Part shown: positions 24,259 to 34,323 of the stretch, piece after piece | How the letters are laid out: each line of letters starts with the position of its first letter | Position numbering within the stretch: position 1 is the stretch's first letter | Source of the DNA: Pasteurella testudinis DSM 23072 | Lineage (GTDB): Bacteria; Pseudomonadota; Gammaproteobacteria; Enterobacterales; Pasteurellaceae | Direction: 5' to 3' | DNA length: 64,000 nucleotides | Assembly: GCF_900176075.1 (NCBI RefSeq) | Contig: NZ_FWWV01000008.1 | Coordinates: forward strand, 1-64,000 | Translations under genes and position numbers: made by a program | Notes under the pieces: model-generated | What the model saw: the letters and a program-made list of their open reading frames with translations, nothing else | Told to the model about the DNA's origin: nothing | The model's database searches: none

Positions 24259-26599
24259 TGTCCTCAGTTTTGCGTTTTAAACCGGTTTGGCGTTTCAGTT
24301 CACGCAGTAACGGACGTGCGGCAAGCAGCGAGAACAACATCACAGCGACTTCGCCGTAGGTGTCCAGTGCCCTGAAATCGACCAAAATCACATTGATGAT
24401 ATTGCGTCCGTAAGCCGTCGGCACACTGTTTTCGATATAAAAATCAGAGATCGCGTGATCGAAATCCAGCCCCAATATCACCACAATCGTCATCACGATA
24501 ATACTGGCGACAATCACCGCAAGCAGCAGGGTCAGCACCAGCCGTTTTGGGTGTTTGCGCCGATCCTGCGGGCGGTTGAAATCGGCGGAATCGTTGCGGA
24601 TCAAAATAATCAGGATCGAGGCTAAAATAATCACCAGAATGGTTTCGACCACAAACTGGGTAAATGCTACGTCGGGTGCGGCAACAAAGACAAACAATAA
24701 CGCCGATCCGAAACCGACCAAGCCGGAATTGAGCAGTAAAATAAACGGTTTACTGGATAACATCACACAAATTGCGCCGACACCGATCATAATCGCCGCG
24801 GTGATTAAGCCGGCATTCGGCAACGGATCGATTAGCGCAGCCAAGTCGACGTTGATTTTCATTCCTTGCACCAGCGCCCAAATCAGACTGAGGGTCAAAC
24901 TGATTAAGGTGAAACTCAAAATCCACTGGATATAACCGGAAAGCAAACCGTGCTGGAAACGGCCGGTCACGCGCGAGGTCAACGCCGGAATTTGATCGAC
25001 GATACGGGTATAAGTCGCCGCCCCGCCCCATTGCGGAAACAGTTTGAGGAAGCGGTCGAAGGCATGGTGCAAATTATCCCAAAAATGGAATACGATTAAC
25101 CCGAATACGACGGTCGCTAAAATCGTTAAACCAGTGGTTTGCAGCGCTTCCCAGTTGAAGTAGAGATCAACGTCGCCGATAGGATCGGGGGTAATGGTTT
25201 GTGCGGCGATTTTGATAAACGGAATCGCCAACTGCGGCGTTAAGCCGATAAACAGACCGACAATCGCCACCAATGCCGGCGCGAGCAACATTTTGATCCG
25301 CACTTCATGCACATGCGGCGTAATATTGCTGCCGGGGTGCTGCCAGAATACGCGAATGGCGGCAACCGCCGCAACGGCGACGGCGATAATACTGAAGATA
25401 ATATTGCCATAGGCGCTGAACGGCAGGGTGTCGTCCGCCTCTTTTGCCACCGCCAACGCTTCTTTGGCGATAAAGCCGAACGAGGTCGGCATACCCGCCA
25501 TCGAAAGTGCGGCTAAAATGGCAACGGTGGCAGTCCACGGCATATAGCGTTTTAAGCCGCCGAGATGATCGATAATCCGAGTGCCGGTGGCATGATCGAT
25601 ATTACCGGCAACGAAAAACAGCGGCGCTTTATACAGCGCGTGCGCCAGCACGAAGGTGACGACCGCAATCGATGCCGAGCTGCTGTCCAAGCCGATTAAT
25701 ACGACCATGGTGCCGAGTGACGCCACCGTTGACCACGCCAGAATTTTCTTCAAATCCCGCTCACGCAGCGCCAGCATCATGCCCCATGCCGCCGTCAGCG
25801 ATCCGACGGTTTGCAAAATCTGCTGCCACAATGCCCAGTCGGACAGGGCGTAATCCAACCTTGCCAGTAGGAAAATCCCTAATTTGACCATCGTCGCCGA
25901 GTGTAAATAGGCGGAAACCGGCGTCGGCGCCGCCATCGCATTCGGCAGCCAAAATTGAAACGGAAATTGGGCGCTTTTGGTGAACGCGCCCAGCAGAATC
26001 AAAACCAGAATCCACTTAAAGTGCGGTTGTGTAATGTAATCCGGTAACAGTGTGATGATTTCCGAGATTTGCGCCGTACCGGTCAAATGCCACAGCCATA
26101 AAAATCCGGCGAGCAAACACAGCCCGCCGCTGCCGGTGATCAGCAGCGCCTGTTTGGCGGAATTGCGGTTTTCTTCCGCTTGATAGTTAAACAAAACCAA
26201 CAGAAAAGAGGTGATGCTGGTCAGTTCCCAAAACAGGAAAAACAGCAGCAGATGATCGGAAATCACGCAACCGATCATTGCCAGCATAAACACCGTGAGC
26301 AGCACATACAGCCGCCGCAGTTGTGGGTGGTCGGCAAAATAGCCCGCGGCGTACAGATAAACCGCGCAACCGATGCCGGTAATCAACGACAACATCAGCA
26401 GCGAAAGCCCGTCGATATAGATCAGAAAATTGAGATCGATCAGGCTGAACCAAGGGAATTGATATTGATAGGCAGGTTGATGGTTTTCTATCCACAGAAA
26501 AATCACGGCGATTAATCCGCTTAACGGTAATAAGCTCCAAAGTATTTTTTCAATTTTTGTCGGAGTTTTTCCCGATAACGTCGGATCGATATGTGCCAT
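24230..26599 (-). CDS. mrpA: Mrp antiporter subunit A
   Basis: 789 residues, the size of MnhA/MrpA (about 770-800). The N-terminal 500 residues are NuoL-like: YIDGLSLLMLSLITGIGCAVYLYAAGYF, LFFLFWELTSITSFLLV and FQFWLPNAMAAPTPVSAYLHSATMVKLG. The C-terminal 250 residues carry the MrpA/B extension with FVFVAAPDVAFTQFVVETILV. It is the largest subunit of the sodium/proton antiporter and the first gene of the operon. The first gap upstream, 26600-26703, is AT-rich and likely holds the promoter (TTGACT then TACTTT). Confidence 0.95.
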   Translation of the reverse strand: MAHIDPTLSGKTPTKIEKILWSLLPLSGLIAVIFLWIENHQPAYQYQFPWFSLIDLNFLIYIDGLSLLMLSLITGIGCAVYLYAAGYFADHPQLRRLYVLLTVFMLAMIGCVISDHLLLFFLFWELTSITSFLLVLFNYQAEENRNSAKQALLITGSGGLCLLAGFLWLWHLTGTAQISEIITLLPDYITQPHFKWILVLILLGAFTKSAQFPFQFWLPNAMAAPTPVSAYLHSATMVKLGIFLLARLDYALSDWALWQQILQTVGSLTAAWGMMLALRERDLKKILAWSTVASLGTMVVLIGLDSSSASIAVVTFVLAHALYKAPLFFVAGNIDHATGTRIIDHLGGLKRYMPWTATVAILAALSMAGMPTSFGFIAKEALAVAKEADDTLPFSAYGNIIFSIIAVAVAAVAAIRVFWQHPGSNITPHVHEVRIKMLLAPALVAIVGLFIGLTPQLAIPFIKIAAQTITPDPIGDVDLYFNWEALQTTGLTILATVVFGLIVFHFWDNLHHAFDRFLKLFPQWGGAATYTRIVDQIPALTSRVTGRFQHGLLSGYIQWILSFTLISLTLSLIWALVQGMKINVDLAALIDPLPNAGLITAAIMIGVGAICVMLSSKPFILLLNSGLVGFGSALLFVFVAAPDVAFTQFVVETILVIILASILIILIRNDSADFNRPQDRRKHPKRLVLTLLLAVIVASIIVMTIVVILGLDFDHAISDFYIENSVPTAYGRNIINVILVDFRALDTYGEVAVMLFSLLAARPLLRELKRQTGLKRKTEDNDEVDDEAR

Positions 26600-26703
26600 G
26601 TTTGAATTATCGCCTTATAATTAAACGGTATTAAAAAATAAAATATTGTTAATAAAAGTAACGTTTTTGTTAGATTTAGTCAACCGTCAAGCCGACTTGT
26701 CGC

Positions 26704-28377
26704 TTAAAAAGCAGACTTCAAGCGTGTTACCTTAATTTTTCCGCGTTGTAAGCGCAGTTGCAATTTTTCGACATTGGCGCTCTCGTACGGATAATCCGAG
26801 CGGAAATGTGCGCCACGGCTTTCTTGACGGGCAAGCATTGCCTGCAATAGCATTTCGGCACAACGTAATGACCAATATAATTCTACCCCATATTGGCTGA
26901 CACGATAATGGCGCAGATGATGTTCAATTACTCCCAACGCCTGTTGCAGTCCTTGTTGATTGCGGTAAACATTAGCATTTAACGCTAATGTCTCTCGCAC
27001 TTGGCTAAAAATGTCGCTGGCAGTTAGATTTTTTTCTTCATCTTCTTGTTTTAGTGGTTGCGGAAAGGTTTTGATTAATTCAGCTTCAATCTCATTTACG
27101 TCAAGCGGCGAAAGTGCGATTTGACAATACTGTTTGGCACGTCGCACGGCACGGGTTGCGAAAACTAAGCTGCCGCCGACCGAGTTACCGCCTAAGCGGT
27201 TTGCACCTTCGATACAGGCGGAGACTTCGCCAATGGCAAACAACCCGTTAACCGCACTTTCGCTGTTGCCGTCAATTTCAATTCCGCCGTTGCAACTGTG
27301 CGCAAAGGGTTCAATCACCGCACGATCTTGCAGCAGATCAACACCGATTTTTTGTTTCAGCCAATCCAGATAGACGCGATAAAATTCGCTTTGATCTTGA
27401 TATAATGCCGGAGAAAAGGTTAAGCGCACCCCGTTACTGCCTCGTTGAATCGCCTGCATAACGGTCAAATCAAAGCGTTTCGCCGCAAAATCGACGCTAA
27501 ACGGCGCGTAATCGCTGCGTTCGTCCATCATTGCCCGAAACGCCTGCTCCGACATATCACTAAACAGCGGTTGATCATTGCTGTCATAAACTGCCGTGCA
27601 ATATTTTAGGGTGTGTTCGCCAAACAGCACTTTGCGCTTAGGCGCTAAAAATGCCGGAATAAATTGAATAAATTCCATATTGATTGCACACGCACCGGCA
27701 TCTAACGCGATCGCGTGTGCCGAGCCGACAATATCATTGGGATAAAGATTGTTTTTATATAATGAAGCAATGCCGCCGGTTGCCAGTATCACGGCATGGC
27801 AACGGCAAAAAATGAATTCTACGCCATCAGCCGTTTCCTGTTGGAATACCGCACCTGCCACCCGATTATTCGGTGCGATAATTTTAACTAACGTGGCTTG
27901 TTCGTAATAGCGGTTCAGCGCGTTATGATCTAAAATTTCACGCGCCTTTTTGGCAGCGTTTGCCCACTCGGAAATTAAATAGATCGGGCGTGGGTATTTG
28001 GCAAAACAGGCAGGGCGGTTATCTTGCCGCAACCACGGCTGAAAACCGATGCCTTCCAATAATTCAATGCCTTGCTTGGATTCATTCAGATAATTTTCGA
28101 CCACATCAGGATTGTTCATACCTTTGCCGACACGGGTGATGTCCTCATGAAACCGCACTTTGTCCTCTTCATCGCCGGTGACTTGAATGCCGAGCGTGGC
28201 TTTTAACGGAAAAAAACTTGCCCCGCCGGCGATCTTATTTTTAGTGATTAAGACGGAACGTAAATGCTGCTCGGAGGCTTGTTTTACCGCACTGAGTCCG
28301 GCGATACCTGAGCCGACGATTAAAATATCGGTTTCAATCACAGTTTGGATCTGAAATTGGGTTTTCATCATATTCAT
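26704..28377 (-). CDS. FAD-binding protein of the fumarate reductase/aspartate oxidase fold, substrate unknown
   Basis: 557 residues. The FAD-binding Rossmann motif GSGIAG stands at 22-27, and ATGGIASLYKNN and GANRLGGNSVGGSLVFA (about 391-407) are typical of succinate dehydrogenase/fumarate reductase/L-aspartate oxidase flavoproteins. The C-terminal helical domain is present. Catalytic motifs differ: the usual QFHPT reads QFIPA (238-242), and the segment that normally has RDVVxR reads FDLTVMQAI (302-310). It therefore may not act on succinate or aspartate. The gene lies after the peptide ABC transporter genes in the same direction, separated by an uptake-sequence hairpin. Confidence 0.8.
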   Translation of the reverse strand: MNMMKTQFQIQTVIETDILIVGSGIAGLSAVKQASEQHLRSVLITKNKIAGGASFFPLKATLGIQVTGDEEDKVRFHEDITRVGKGMNNPDVVENYLNESKQGIELLEGIGFQPWLRQDNRPACFAKYPRPIYLISEWANAAKKAREILDHNALNRYYEQATLVKIIAPNNRVAGAVFQQETADGVEFIFCRCHAVILATGGIASLYKNNLYPNDIVGSAHAIALDAGACAINMEFIQFIPAFLAPKRKVLFGEHTLKYCTAVYDSNDQPLFSDMSEQAFRAMMDERSDYAPFSVDFAAKRFDLTVMQAIQRGSNGVRLTFSPALYQDQSEFYRVYLDWLKQKIGVDLLQDRAVIEPFAHSCNGGIEIDGNSESAVNGLFAIGEVSACIEGANRLGGNSVGGSLVFATRAVRRAKQYCQIALSPLDVNEIEAELIKTFPQPLKQEDEEKNLTASDIFSQVRETLALNANVYRNQQGLQQALGVIEHHLRHYRVSQYGVELYWSLRCAEMLLQAMLARQESRGAHFRSDYPYESANVEKLQLRLQRGKIKVTRLKSAF

Positions 28378-28398
28378 TAAGCTAAGTAGGAAGTAAAA

Positions 28399-28434
28399 AA
28401 CCGCACTTTATGCTTTTAAAAGCAAAGTGCGGTT
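28399..28434. terminator. Inverted uptake-sequence pair after the ABC transporter operon
   Basis: Arms AACCGCACTTT and AAAGTGCGGTT flank a short loop, with further imperfect pairing of TGCTTTT and AAAAGC inside. A run of Ts follows in the direction of the ABC transporter genes. Confidence 0.75.
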
Positions 28435-28486
28435 GGGCATTGCTGGGCTGAGTTTACAACGATTGCTGGTTTACAGCAATTGTTGG

Positions 28487-29299
28487 TTAAAGTAATGACG
28501 GTGCTGCGCCGAGCAGACGACGGGTGTAATCTTGTTGCGGCGTTTCGAAAATTTGTTCGGAAGAGCCGGTTTCGACGATTTTGCCGCCGAACATCACCAC
28601 GATCCGATCAGAAACTTGGCGTACGGTTTGAATGTCGTGCGAGATAAACACCATCGCTAAATTCAGCTCTTTTTTCAAATCCGCCAACAAGTTCAGCACC
28701 TGCGCCCGCACCGATACGTCCAATGCCGAAGTCGGTTCATCGGCAACGATCAAGGACGGATTCAACGCTAAGGCTCGGGCAATGGCGACACGTTGTTTCT
28801 GTCCGCCGGATAAACGGGTCGGTTCGACGGCAGCGGCGGAACGCGGCAAGCCGACACGGGACAACAGCTCGTACACCCGTTTCTCACGTTCGTGCGGTTC
28901 GAGCACGTTATGGATATCCAACGGATCGCGCAGAATATCGAACACCTTCATACGCGGATTAAGTGCGGTTGCCGGATCTTGGAAGATCACCGACACTTGG
29001 CGCCCGAACTGTTTGCGTGCAGCGGCACTGCCGTACTGCATTTTCAAACCGTTGAATTTGACTTCGCCCGATGTCGGTGGCTGCAAGCCGATCATCACAT
29101 TGGCGAGGGTGGATTTGCCGCAACCGGATTCGCCGACGATACCGACGGTTTCACCGGCGCTGACGTGGAAATCCACGCCGCCGACCGCCGTCACTTTGTT
29201 GCGGCTGAATAATGAACCGTCACGCGAAGGGAATTGCACCACGATATCTTTTAAGTTGATGATATGTTGCGGTTTGATGACTTTGATACTGCTGCTCAT
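28487..29299 (-). CDS. Peptide-type ABC transporter ATP-binding protein
   Basis: 270 residues, DppF/OppF-type ATPase. Walker A GESGCGKST, signature LSGGQKQR, Walker B LIVADEP and the switch His in FISHD are all intact. It ends shortly after YTRRLLGA, so the longer oligopeptide-transporter C-terminal domain (with Cys motif) of many OppF proteins is reduced. The start overlaps the stop of the fused gene before it by 4 bases. It is probably paired with the ATPase half of the fused protein. Confidence 0.93.
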   Translation of the reverse strand: MSSSIKVIKPQHIINLKDIVVQFPSRDGSLFSRNKVTAVGGVDFHVSAGETVGIVGESGCGKSTLANVMIGLQPPTSGEVKFNGLKMQYGSAAARKQFGRQVSVIFQDPATALNPRMKVFDILRDPLDIHNVLEPHEREKRVYELLSRVGLPRSAAAVEPTRLSGGQKQRVAIARALALNPSLIVADEPTSALDVSVRAQVLNLLADLKKELNLAMVFISHDIQTVRQVSDRIVVMFGGKIVETGSSEQIFETPQQDYTRRLLGAAPSLL

Positions 29300-31293
29300 A
29301 CATTTTCCCCTTGTTCAGTAGCTTGGCTGTTTGCCGCTAAGTGCGAAGCCCAGAAGTGGTTAGGCACGTCGCCTGCCGGTACTAACGGTAATTTTTGATC
29401 CGGATTGGCATCAGGGCGCAACGAGCGGCCTGCGAAGCGGTCACCGACGGCAAAGTCGTAAGGCGACGGCACGCTGCCCGGAATTTGATACAGCCGTTCG
29501 GCACGCTCTTCGGTGGATAACACCGAGCCGAGCAAACCACGGGTATATTCGTGCATCGGATTGGCTAACAGCGGTGAAGTCGGCGCGCTTTCCACCACTT
29601 GACCGGCGTACATCACGGTGATGTGGTGTGCCATTTGCGCTACCAATGCCAGATCGTGACTGACGAAAACCATCGCAAAGCCGAGTTTTTCCCGTAATTC
29701 GTTCAATAGTTTGATCACTTCCGCCTGCACCGTTACATCAAGTGCGGTCGTCGGTTCGTCGGCGATAACCAGTTTCGGTTCTCTTGCCAACGCCATAGCG
29801 ATCAACACCCGTTGCCGTTGTCCGCCGGACAATTCGTGCGGATAGCGGTTTAAGGTTTTCGCCGGATCGAGTTTCACCCACTCCAGCAGGGTTTCGGCGG
29901 TGTGTTTGCTGCCGCGATTGATAATCTGCGCCATTTGCGCTTTGATCCGCATTGACGGATTCAAGGCGCTCAAGGCATCTTGATAGATCATGGCGATTTC
30001 AGTACCGCGCAACAGGTTTAACTCGGTGGACGTCAACAGGTCATGCTCTTTGCCGCTGCGATCACAGAAAGTAATGCTGCCGCTGATTTTGGCGGACGGC
30101 GGTAATAATCCCATAATCGAAAACGCCGTAATTGATTTGCCGCAGCCGGATTCGCCGACCAAGCCCATGGTTTCGCCTTCATTGACGGTGAAACTGATGT
30201 TATCCACCAACGGGGTTTGACCGTAACGGCTTGGGAAACGGATTGAGAGGTTTTTCACCTGTAAAATCGGTTTGGCGTTCGGATCAAGCTGCATACGATC
30301 GTTACGGCTGATCTCTTTGTTGTGCAAATTAAACAGGTAGCGTTTCAGCGCCAAGCCTTCAGCCATCGCTTCCTGCACGTCTGTGCCCAGAATGGTTGCC
30401 GGTTTTTCGGCACTGTTATCGGTTTTGGTGGTTTTGCGCAGTTTCGGATTGACCAGCGCATCGGTTAAACCTTCCGCTAAAATATTTAACGCCAAGACGG
30501 TTAACAAGATGGTCAAACCGGCAAATGTGGTTGCCCACCAACCGCCGTTCAACACCAGATTACGCCCGTAAGCAATAACGTTGCCCCAAGACGGAGCCGG
30601 CGCTTGCACCCCTGCGCCCAAGAAAGAGAGCGAGGCTTCAAACACAATCGCATCGGCAACCATTACGGTGGCGAATACCAATACCGGAGCGGCGGTGTTG
30701 CGCACAACGTGCTTAATCAGAATATACGGACGGCTGGCGCCTAACACGCGTTCGGCGCGAATGTAGTCCTCTTCCCACTGGGCGACTACGTTGGCGCGTA
30801 CCACACGGGCGAGCTGCGGCGTGTAAACCACGGCAATGGCGAGAATGATCATCGGCAAGGAGTTACCGAAAGTCACCAACAATACTGCGGCTAAAGCGAT
30901 TGCAGGGAAGGACATCATAATATCCATCAAGCGCATAATGGTTTCGTTGCCCCAGCGGCTGGCGGTGGCGGCGGTCGAACCTAGGATCGCACCGAACAGA
31001 ATTGCCAAGCCGACCGAGCCCAAGCCGATAATCAGCGAGGTTTGCGCGCCGTAAACCATGCGTGAGAATACATCACGCCCCAGACGGTCGGTTCCGAACC
31101 AGTTATTCCAGCTTGGCGCTTGCGCCGGAATGCCGCTTGCCAACGGGTCGTGCGTGGCGACCCAAGGGGCGAAAACCGCAACCAGAATAATCAATGCAAT
31201 AAATGAGAGCGAGAGTTTGGCGCTGGACGGCAGTGCTTGAAAGCGGGCGCCGCCGCTGGCTAAACGTTTACTTAAACCTTGACGTAGCATCAT
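29296..31293 (-). CDS. Fused ABC transporter permease and ATP-binding protein (DppC-DppD type)
   Basis: 665 residues in one frame. Residues 1-285 are a DppC-type permease with about six hydrophobic segments and the EAA loop near 177-197 (RAERVLGASRPYI). A hydrophilic linker of about 55 residues follows (286-342). Residues 343-665 are a DppD-type ATPase with Walker A GESGCGKS (380-387), signature LSGGQRQR (488-495), Walker B LVIADEP (508-514), and the peptide-transporter C-terminal region ending GRSLRPDANP. It is the third gene of the operon and overlaps both neighbours by 4 bases. Nothing suggests a sequencing join: the linker is in frame and has no frameshift sign. Confidence 0.92.
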   Translation of the reverse strand: MMLRQGLSKRLASGGARFQALPSSAKLSLSFIALIILVAVFAPWVATHDPLASGIPAQAPSWNNWFGTDRLGRDVFSRMVYGAQTSLIIGLGSVGLAILFGAILGSTAATASRWGNETIMRLMDIMMSFPAIALAAVLLVTFGNSLPMIILAIAVVYTPQLARVVRANVVAQWEEDYIRAERVLGASRPYILIKHVVRNTAAPVLVFATVMVADAIVFEASLSFLGAGVQAPAPSWGNVIAYGRNLVLNGGWWATTFAGLTILLTVLALNILAEGLTDALVNPKLRKTTKTDNSAEKPATILGTDVQEAMAEGLALKRYLFNLHNKEISRNDRMQLDPNAKPILQVKNLSIRFPSRYGQTPLVDNISFTVNEGETMGLVGESGCGKSITAFSIMGLLPPSAKISGSITFCDRSGKEHDLLTSTELNLLRGTEIAMIYQDALSALNPSMRIKAQMAQIINRGSKHTAETLLEWVKLDPAKTLNRYPHELSGGQRQRVLIAMALAREPKLVIADEPTTALDVTVQAEVIKLLNELREKLGFAMVFVSHDLALVAQMAHHITVMYAGQVVESAPTSPLLANPMHEYTRGLLGSVLSTEERAERLYQIPGSVPSPYDFAVGDRFAGRSLRPDANPDQKLPLVPAGDVPNHFWASHLAANSQATEQGENV

Positions 31294-32243
31294 AGACTCC
31301 GGATTCTTGGATTAATCAATAAATACAATATATCAACGATGATATTGACCAAAATAAAGGTAAACGCAATCGTTAATACAACCCCTTGTACTAAATGCAG
31401 ATCATGATTGACAATGCCGTTGAAAATCAATTTCCCCATTCCCGGTAAATCGAAGATTTGTTCGATAACCACCGCGCCGCCTAATAAGTAACCGACACGC
31501 AGACCCAATACGGTCACAGGTGTGATTAAGGCGTTACGCAGTACGTTATAGCGAATAACAGTAGAGTAAGGCACGCCGTTACCGATTGCGGTACGGACGT
31601 AATCTTTATCCATTTCTTCCACCATTGTGGTGCGCACCACCCGAATCAGCGAGGCGCAAACCGGCACGGCAAGTGCCAAAGACGGCAAGGTCATGGATAA
31701 AACATAGTCTTTCGGACTTTCGCTGAAAGGCACGAATCCGCCAGACGGAAAAATATCATGGTCTAACGAGAGCCATTGAATTAATAAGATCCCCAACCAG
31801 AATGACGGGGTGGCGACAGCGGCAACGGAAAGCAGACGGATAACCTGATCAACCCAACGATCGCGGTAAAGTGCGGCGACAACGCCCAAACTAAAAGACA
31901 CGATGGCGGCGACAAAAACACCGATAAAGGTTAATTGCAAGGTTAGTGGAAAGGCTTTGGCGATCAGCGAACTGATTGGCTGTTCCGGCGGCATGGTGAC
32001 ACCAAAATCTAAATGAAATAAGTTAACGATATAACGTCCGTATTGAACCAAAATAGGATCATTTAAGCCGTGGGTTTCCCGATACAGGGCTTTGGCCGCT
32101 TCACTGGCACTGTCCCCCAATGCGATAATAGCCGGGTCGCCGGGACTGAGTTGCAGAATAACGAACACTAATGCCGTCACCCCGAACATCATGACCGGTA
32201 GGGCAAGCAAGCGCCGCAACAGCAAACGCAACACAATTTCCAT
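31290..32243 (-). CDS. Peptide-type ABC transporter permease (DppB type)
   Basis: 317 residues with six hydrophobic segments. The opening LRLLLRRLLALPVMMFGVTALVFVILQLSPGDPA is typical of DppB/OppB. The EAA loop region is near KDYVRTAIGNGVPYSTVIRYNVLRNAL. It forms the inner-membrane channel with the permease half of the fused protein. GGAGAAA precedes the ATG. Confidence 0.93.
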   Translation of the reverse strand: MEIVLRLLLRRLLALPVMMFGVTALVFVILQLSPGDPAIIALGDSASEAAKALYRETHGLNDPILVQYGRYIVNLFHLDFGVTMPPEQPISSLIAKAFPLTLQLTFIGVFVAAIVSFSLGVVAALYRDRWVDQVIRLLSVAAVATPSFWLGILLIQWLSLDHDIFPSGGFVPFSESPKDYVLSMTLPSLALAVPVCASLIRVVRTTMVEEMDKDYVRTAIGNGVPYSTVIRYNVLRNALITPVTVLGLRVGYLLGGAVVIEQIFDLPGMGKLIFNGIVNHDLHLVQGVVLTIAFTFILVNIIVDILYLLINPRIRSL

Positions 32244-32315
32244 ATGGTTTTCTCCAAATAAAACAATGAATTAAGATGTGCAGGTATCTTGCGATACCTG
32301 CAGTATGGCTTTTAA

Positions 32316-33899
32316 TTATTTGCGACCGGTACCGATGAAAGACAGACCGGTTGTTGGTAATGGCTGGAAGTCGTTGAGTTTTTTCGCATCCCACGCAGTA
32401 GGCAGTTTGCGGTGGAATAACGGATAAAGCGGAACTTGATCAGCGATGATATCAATGGCCTGCGCCCAGATTTTCTTCGCTTCGTCGTTGTTTTTCGCTT
32501 TCACGGCTTCGTCCAACAATTCTTGAACTTTGGCGTATTCCGGCGTGTCGCTCCAGCGATAACGGTTTTTCGCCCAAACATCACCGCGATACCACCAGCT
32601 CATCAACAAGTCAACGTCGTTACCGAACACTGACGGATCGCCCGGCGCAATCACCACACCGAAATCGCCAGACGGAATGGCTTGGCCGTATAACGCACCG
32701 GATTGCAGATGTTCTAAGCTGACTTTCACACCCGGAATTTTGTTCCAAGATTCCAAAATCAACGGTGCACAGTCTTTCACCCAAGAGTGGTCGGTAGCCA
32801 ACAGCTTGAAGGACAGCTCGTTGACACCGGCTTCTTTCAATAACGCTTCCGCTTTTTTCACGTCGTAATCATATTGGGTTGGGGCTTTAACGTAATCGGC
32901 GTGGGTGGTTTGCAGGAATGAAGTCGCAGGCTCGGCATTACCCATAAGTGCGGTATTGATCAAGGCTTGCGTATCCAATCCGTAGTGTAACGCTTTACGC
33001 ACTTTCGGATCGTTAAACGGCGCTTTTTCACAGTTGAACATCAAGAACAGCAAGCCGAAAGATTGCACGGACTCAACGGTTTGACGTCTTTGCAGACGGG
33101 CAACGTCCAAATAAGGCACGCTTTCCATCGCTTGGATACGGCCGGATTCTTGCGCGGTAACACGGGCGGAGTCATCGGACAACAGGAACCATGTCATGTC
33201 TTTCACTTGGGCAGGATAAATACCGTTATAGCCTTCGTGGGCGGCAAATACGATACGGTCGTCTTTCACCGCAGAAACGAATTTGAACGGACCGGAACCG
33301 ATTGGCGTCGCATCGAATTTCGCCTGACCGACGGCTTCGATAACGTGCTTCGGCACGATTTTCACGATAGTTAAACGATCGGTGAACAGCGCAAACGGAT
33401 ATTTCAGTTTAAATTCAACGGTTTTATCATCAACGGCGGTGACTTTGTCGATATACGGAATAAATTGGGCAAACAAGGATTTGTTTTCAGGGTTCAATAC
33501 ACGTTCGAAAGAGTAAATCACATCTTCGGTTGTCACCGGTTTACCGTCATGGAATGTCGCGCCGTCACGCAGTGTGATTCGCCAAGTGGTGTCGTCAACT
33601 TGCACCGGTTCGGCACCGGCTAATGCCAAATAAGGTTTGCGGGTGGCAGGGTGCAGGTCAACCAAGCCTTCGAAAATGTGCAGGTTGGCAGCATAAGAAG
33701 ATGCGCCGCTTGAGGTTAATGGGTCAAATCCGGTGGACAACGGATAGGCAATCCCTGCTTCGATGCTGCCGGCTGTGGCGACTTGTGCGAAAGCCGGATT
33801 GGTGAATGTTCCCAATGTACCGGAGAATGCCAGTCCGGCACCGACTCCGCCCATGAGTTTCATAAAATGACGGCGTGATTCGTTATGTGATGTAGTCAT
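32316..33899 (-). CDS. Peptide-type ABC transporter substrate-binding protein, Tat-exported
   Basis: 527 residues from the ATG at 33899. AAAGGAG precedes it, and an upstream TTG at 33905 is less likely. A perfect twin-arginine signal (SRRHFMK, Arg pair at 9-10) with cleavage after a PAFA motif near residue 37 exports the protein folded. The rest is an SBP family 5 (DppA/OppA-like) protein: [32 protein letters not shown] is the family signature. Ligand unknown: small peptide, amino-acid derivative, nickel complex or haem are all possible for this family. It is the first gene of the operon. Confidence 0.92.
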   Translation of the reverse strand: MTTSHNESRRHFMKLMGGVGAGLAFSGTLGTFTNPAFAQVATAGSIEAGIAYPLSTGFDPLTSSGASSYAANLHIFEGLVDLHPATRKPYLALAGAEPVQVDDTTWRITLRDGATFHDGKPVTTEDVIYSFERVLNPENKSLFAQFIPYIDKVTAVDDKTVEFKLKYPFALFTDRLTIVKIVPKHVIEAVGQAKFDATPIGSGPFKFVSAVKDDRIVFAAHEGYNGIYPAQVKDMTWFLLSDDSARVTAQESGRIQAMESVPYLDVARLQRRQTVESVQSFGLLFLMFNCEKAPFNDPKVRKALHYGLDTQALINTALMGNAEPATSFLQTTHADYVKAPTQYDYDVKKAEALLKEAGVNELSFKLLATDHSWVKDCAPLILESWNKIPGVKVSLEHLQSGALYGQAIPSGDFGVVIAPGDPSVFGNDVDLLMSWWYRGDVWAKNRYRWSDTPEYAKVQELLDEAVKAKNNDEAKKIWAQAIDIIADQVPLYPLFHRKLPTAWDAKKLNDFQPLPTTGLSFIGTGRK

Positions 33900-34323
33900 A
33901 TGCAACGCTCCTTTATGTATTGATTAAATGCGTCGCAAGTATTGCGCGCATTCGGTGTTGTTTATAGTGGTTAGAGAACCTATAAGCAATTTTTCATCAC
34001 CGCCTGAAACTGCCGCATTACTGCCGCTAAAGTGCGGTTGATGTGAAATAAGCGACTTCAATGTTAGTTTGAAGTGTTTTTATCCACGATTAAAATATCG
34101 TGAAGTGTAGCTATCATAATTCTCCATTCGGATAGGGTCAACAAGAATCCCATTAAAAGCAAGATGTTTTGTAGAAAGTGAGAAGTAAGTCACAACTGGT
34201 GAAAAATGCGGCGCGATTATTGGGATATTTATGCTTATCAATAAGCATGAGAAAATGGTAAAAGAAGCCCTAGGTTACAAGCGGAGCAACAGGGCCCAAA
34301 GTGCGGTGAAAGCCGTCAAGGTT
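33900..34323. other. 424-base intergenic region upstream of the ABC transporter operon
   Basis: No reading frame of note. It contains two uptake sequences, an inverted repeat CACGAT-N6-ATCGTG (34085-34102), and a near-perfect palindrome of ATGCTTAT and ATAAGCAT arms separated by CA (34231-34248). These may be regulator sites for the operon. No riboswitch is recognised. Confidence 0.55.

Noticed and set aside
28632-29321. Open frame of 229 codons on the plus strand
   Set aside because: It is antisense to an ABC ATPase gene with intact motifs, so it is a shadow frame.
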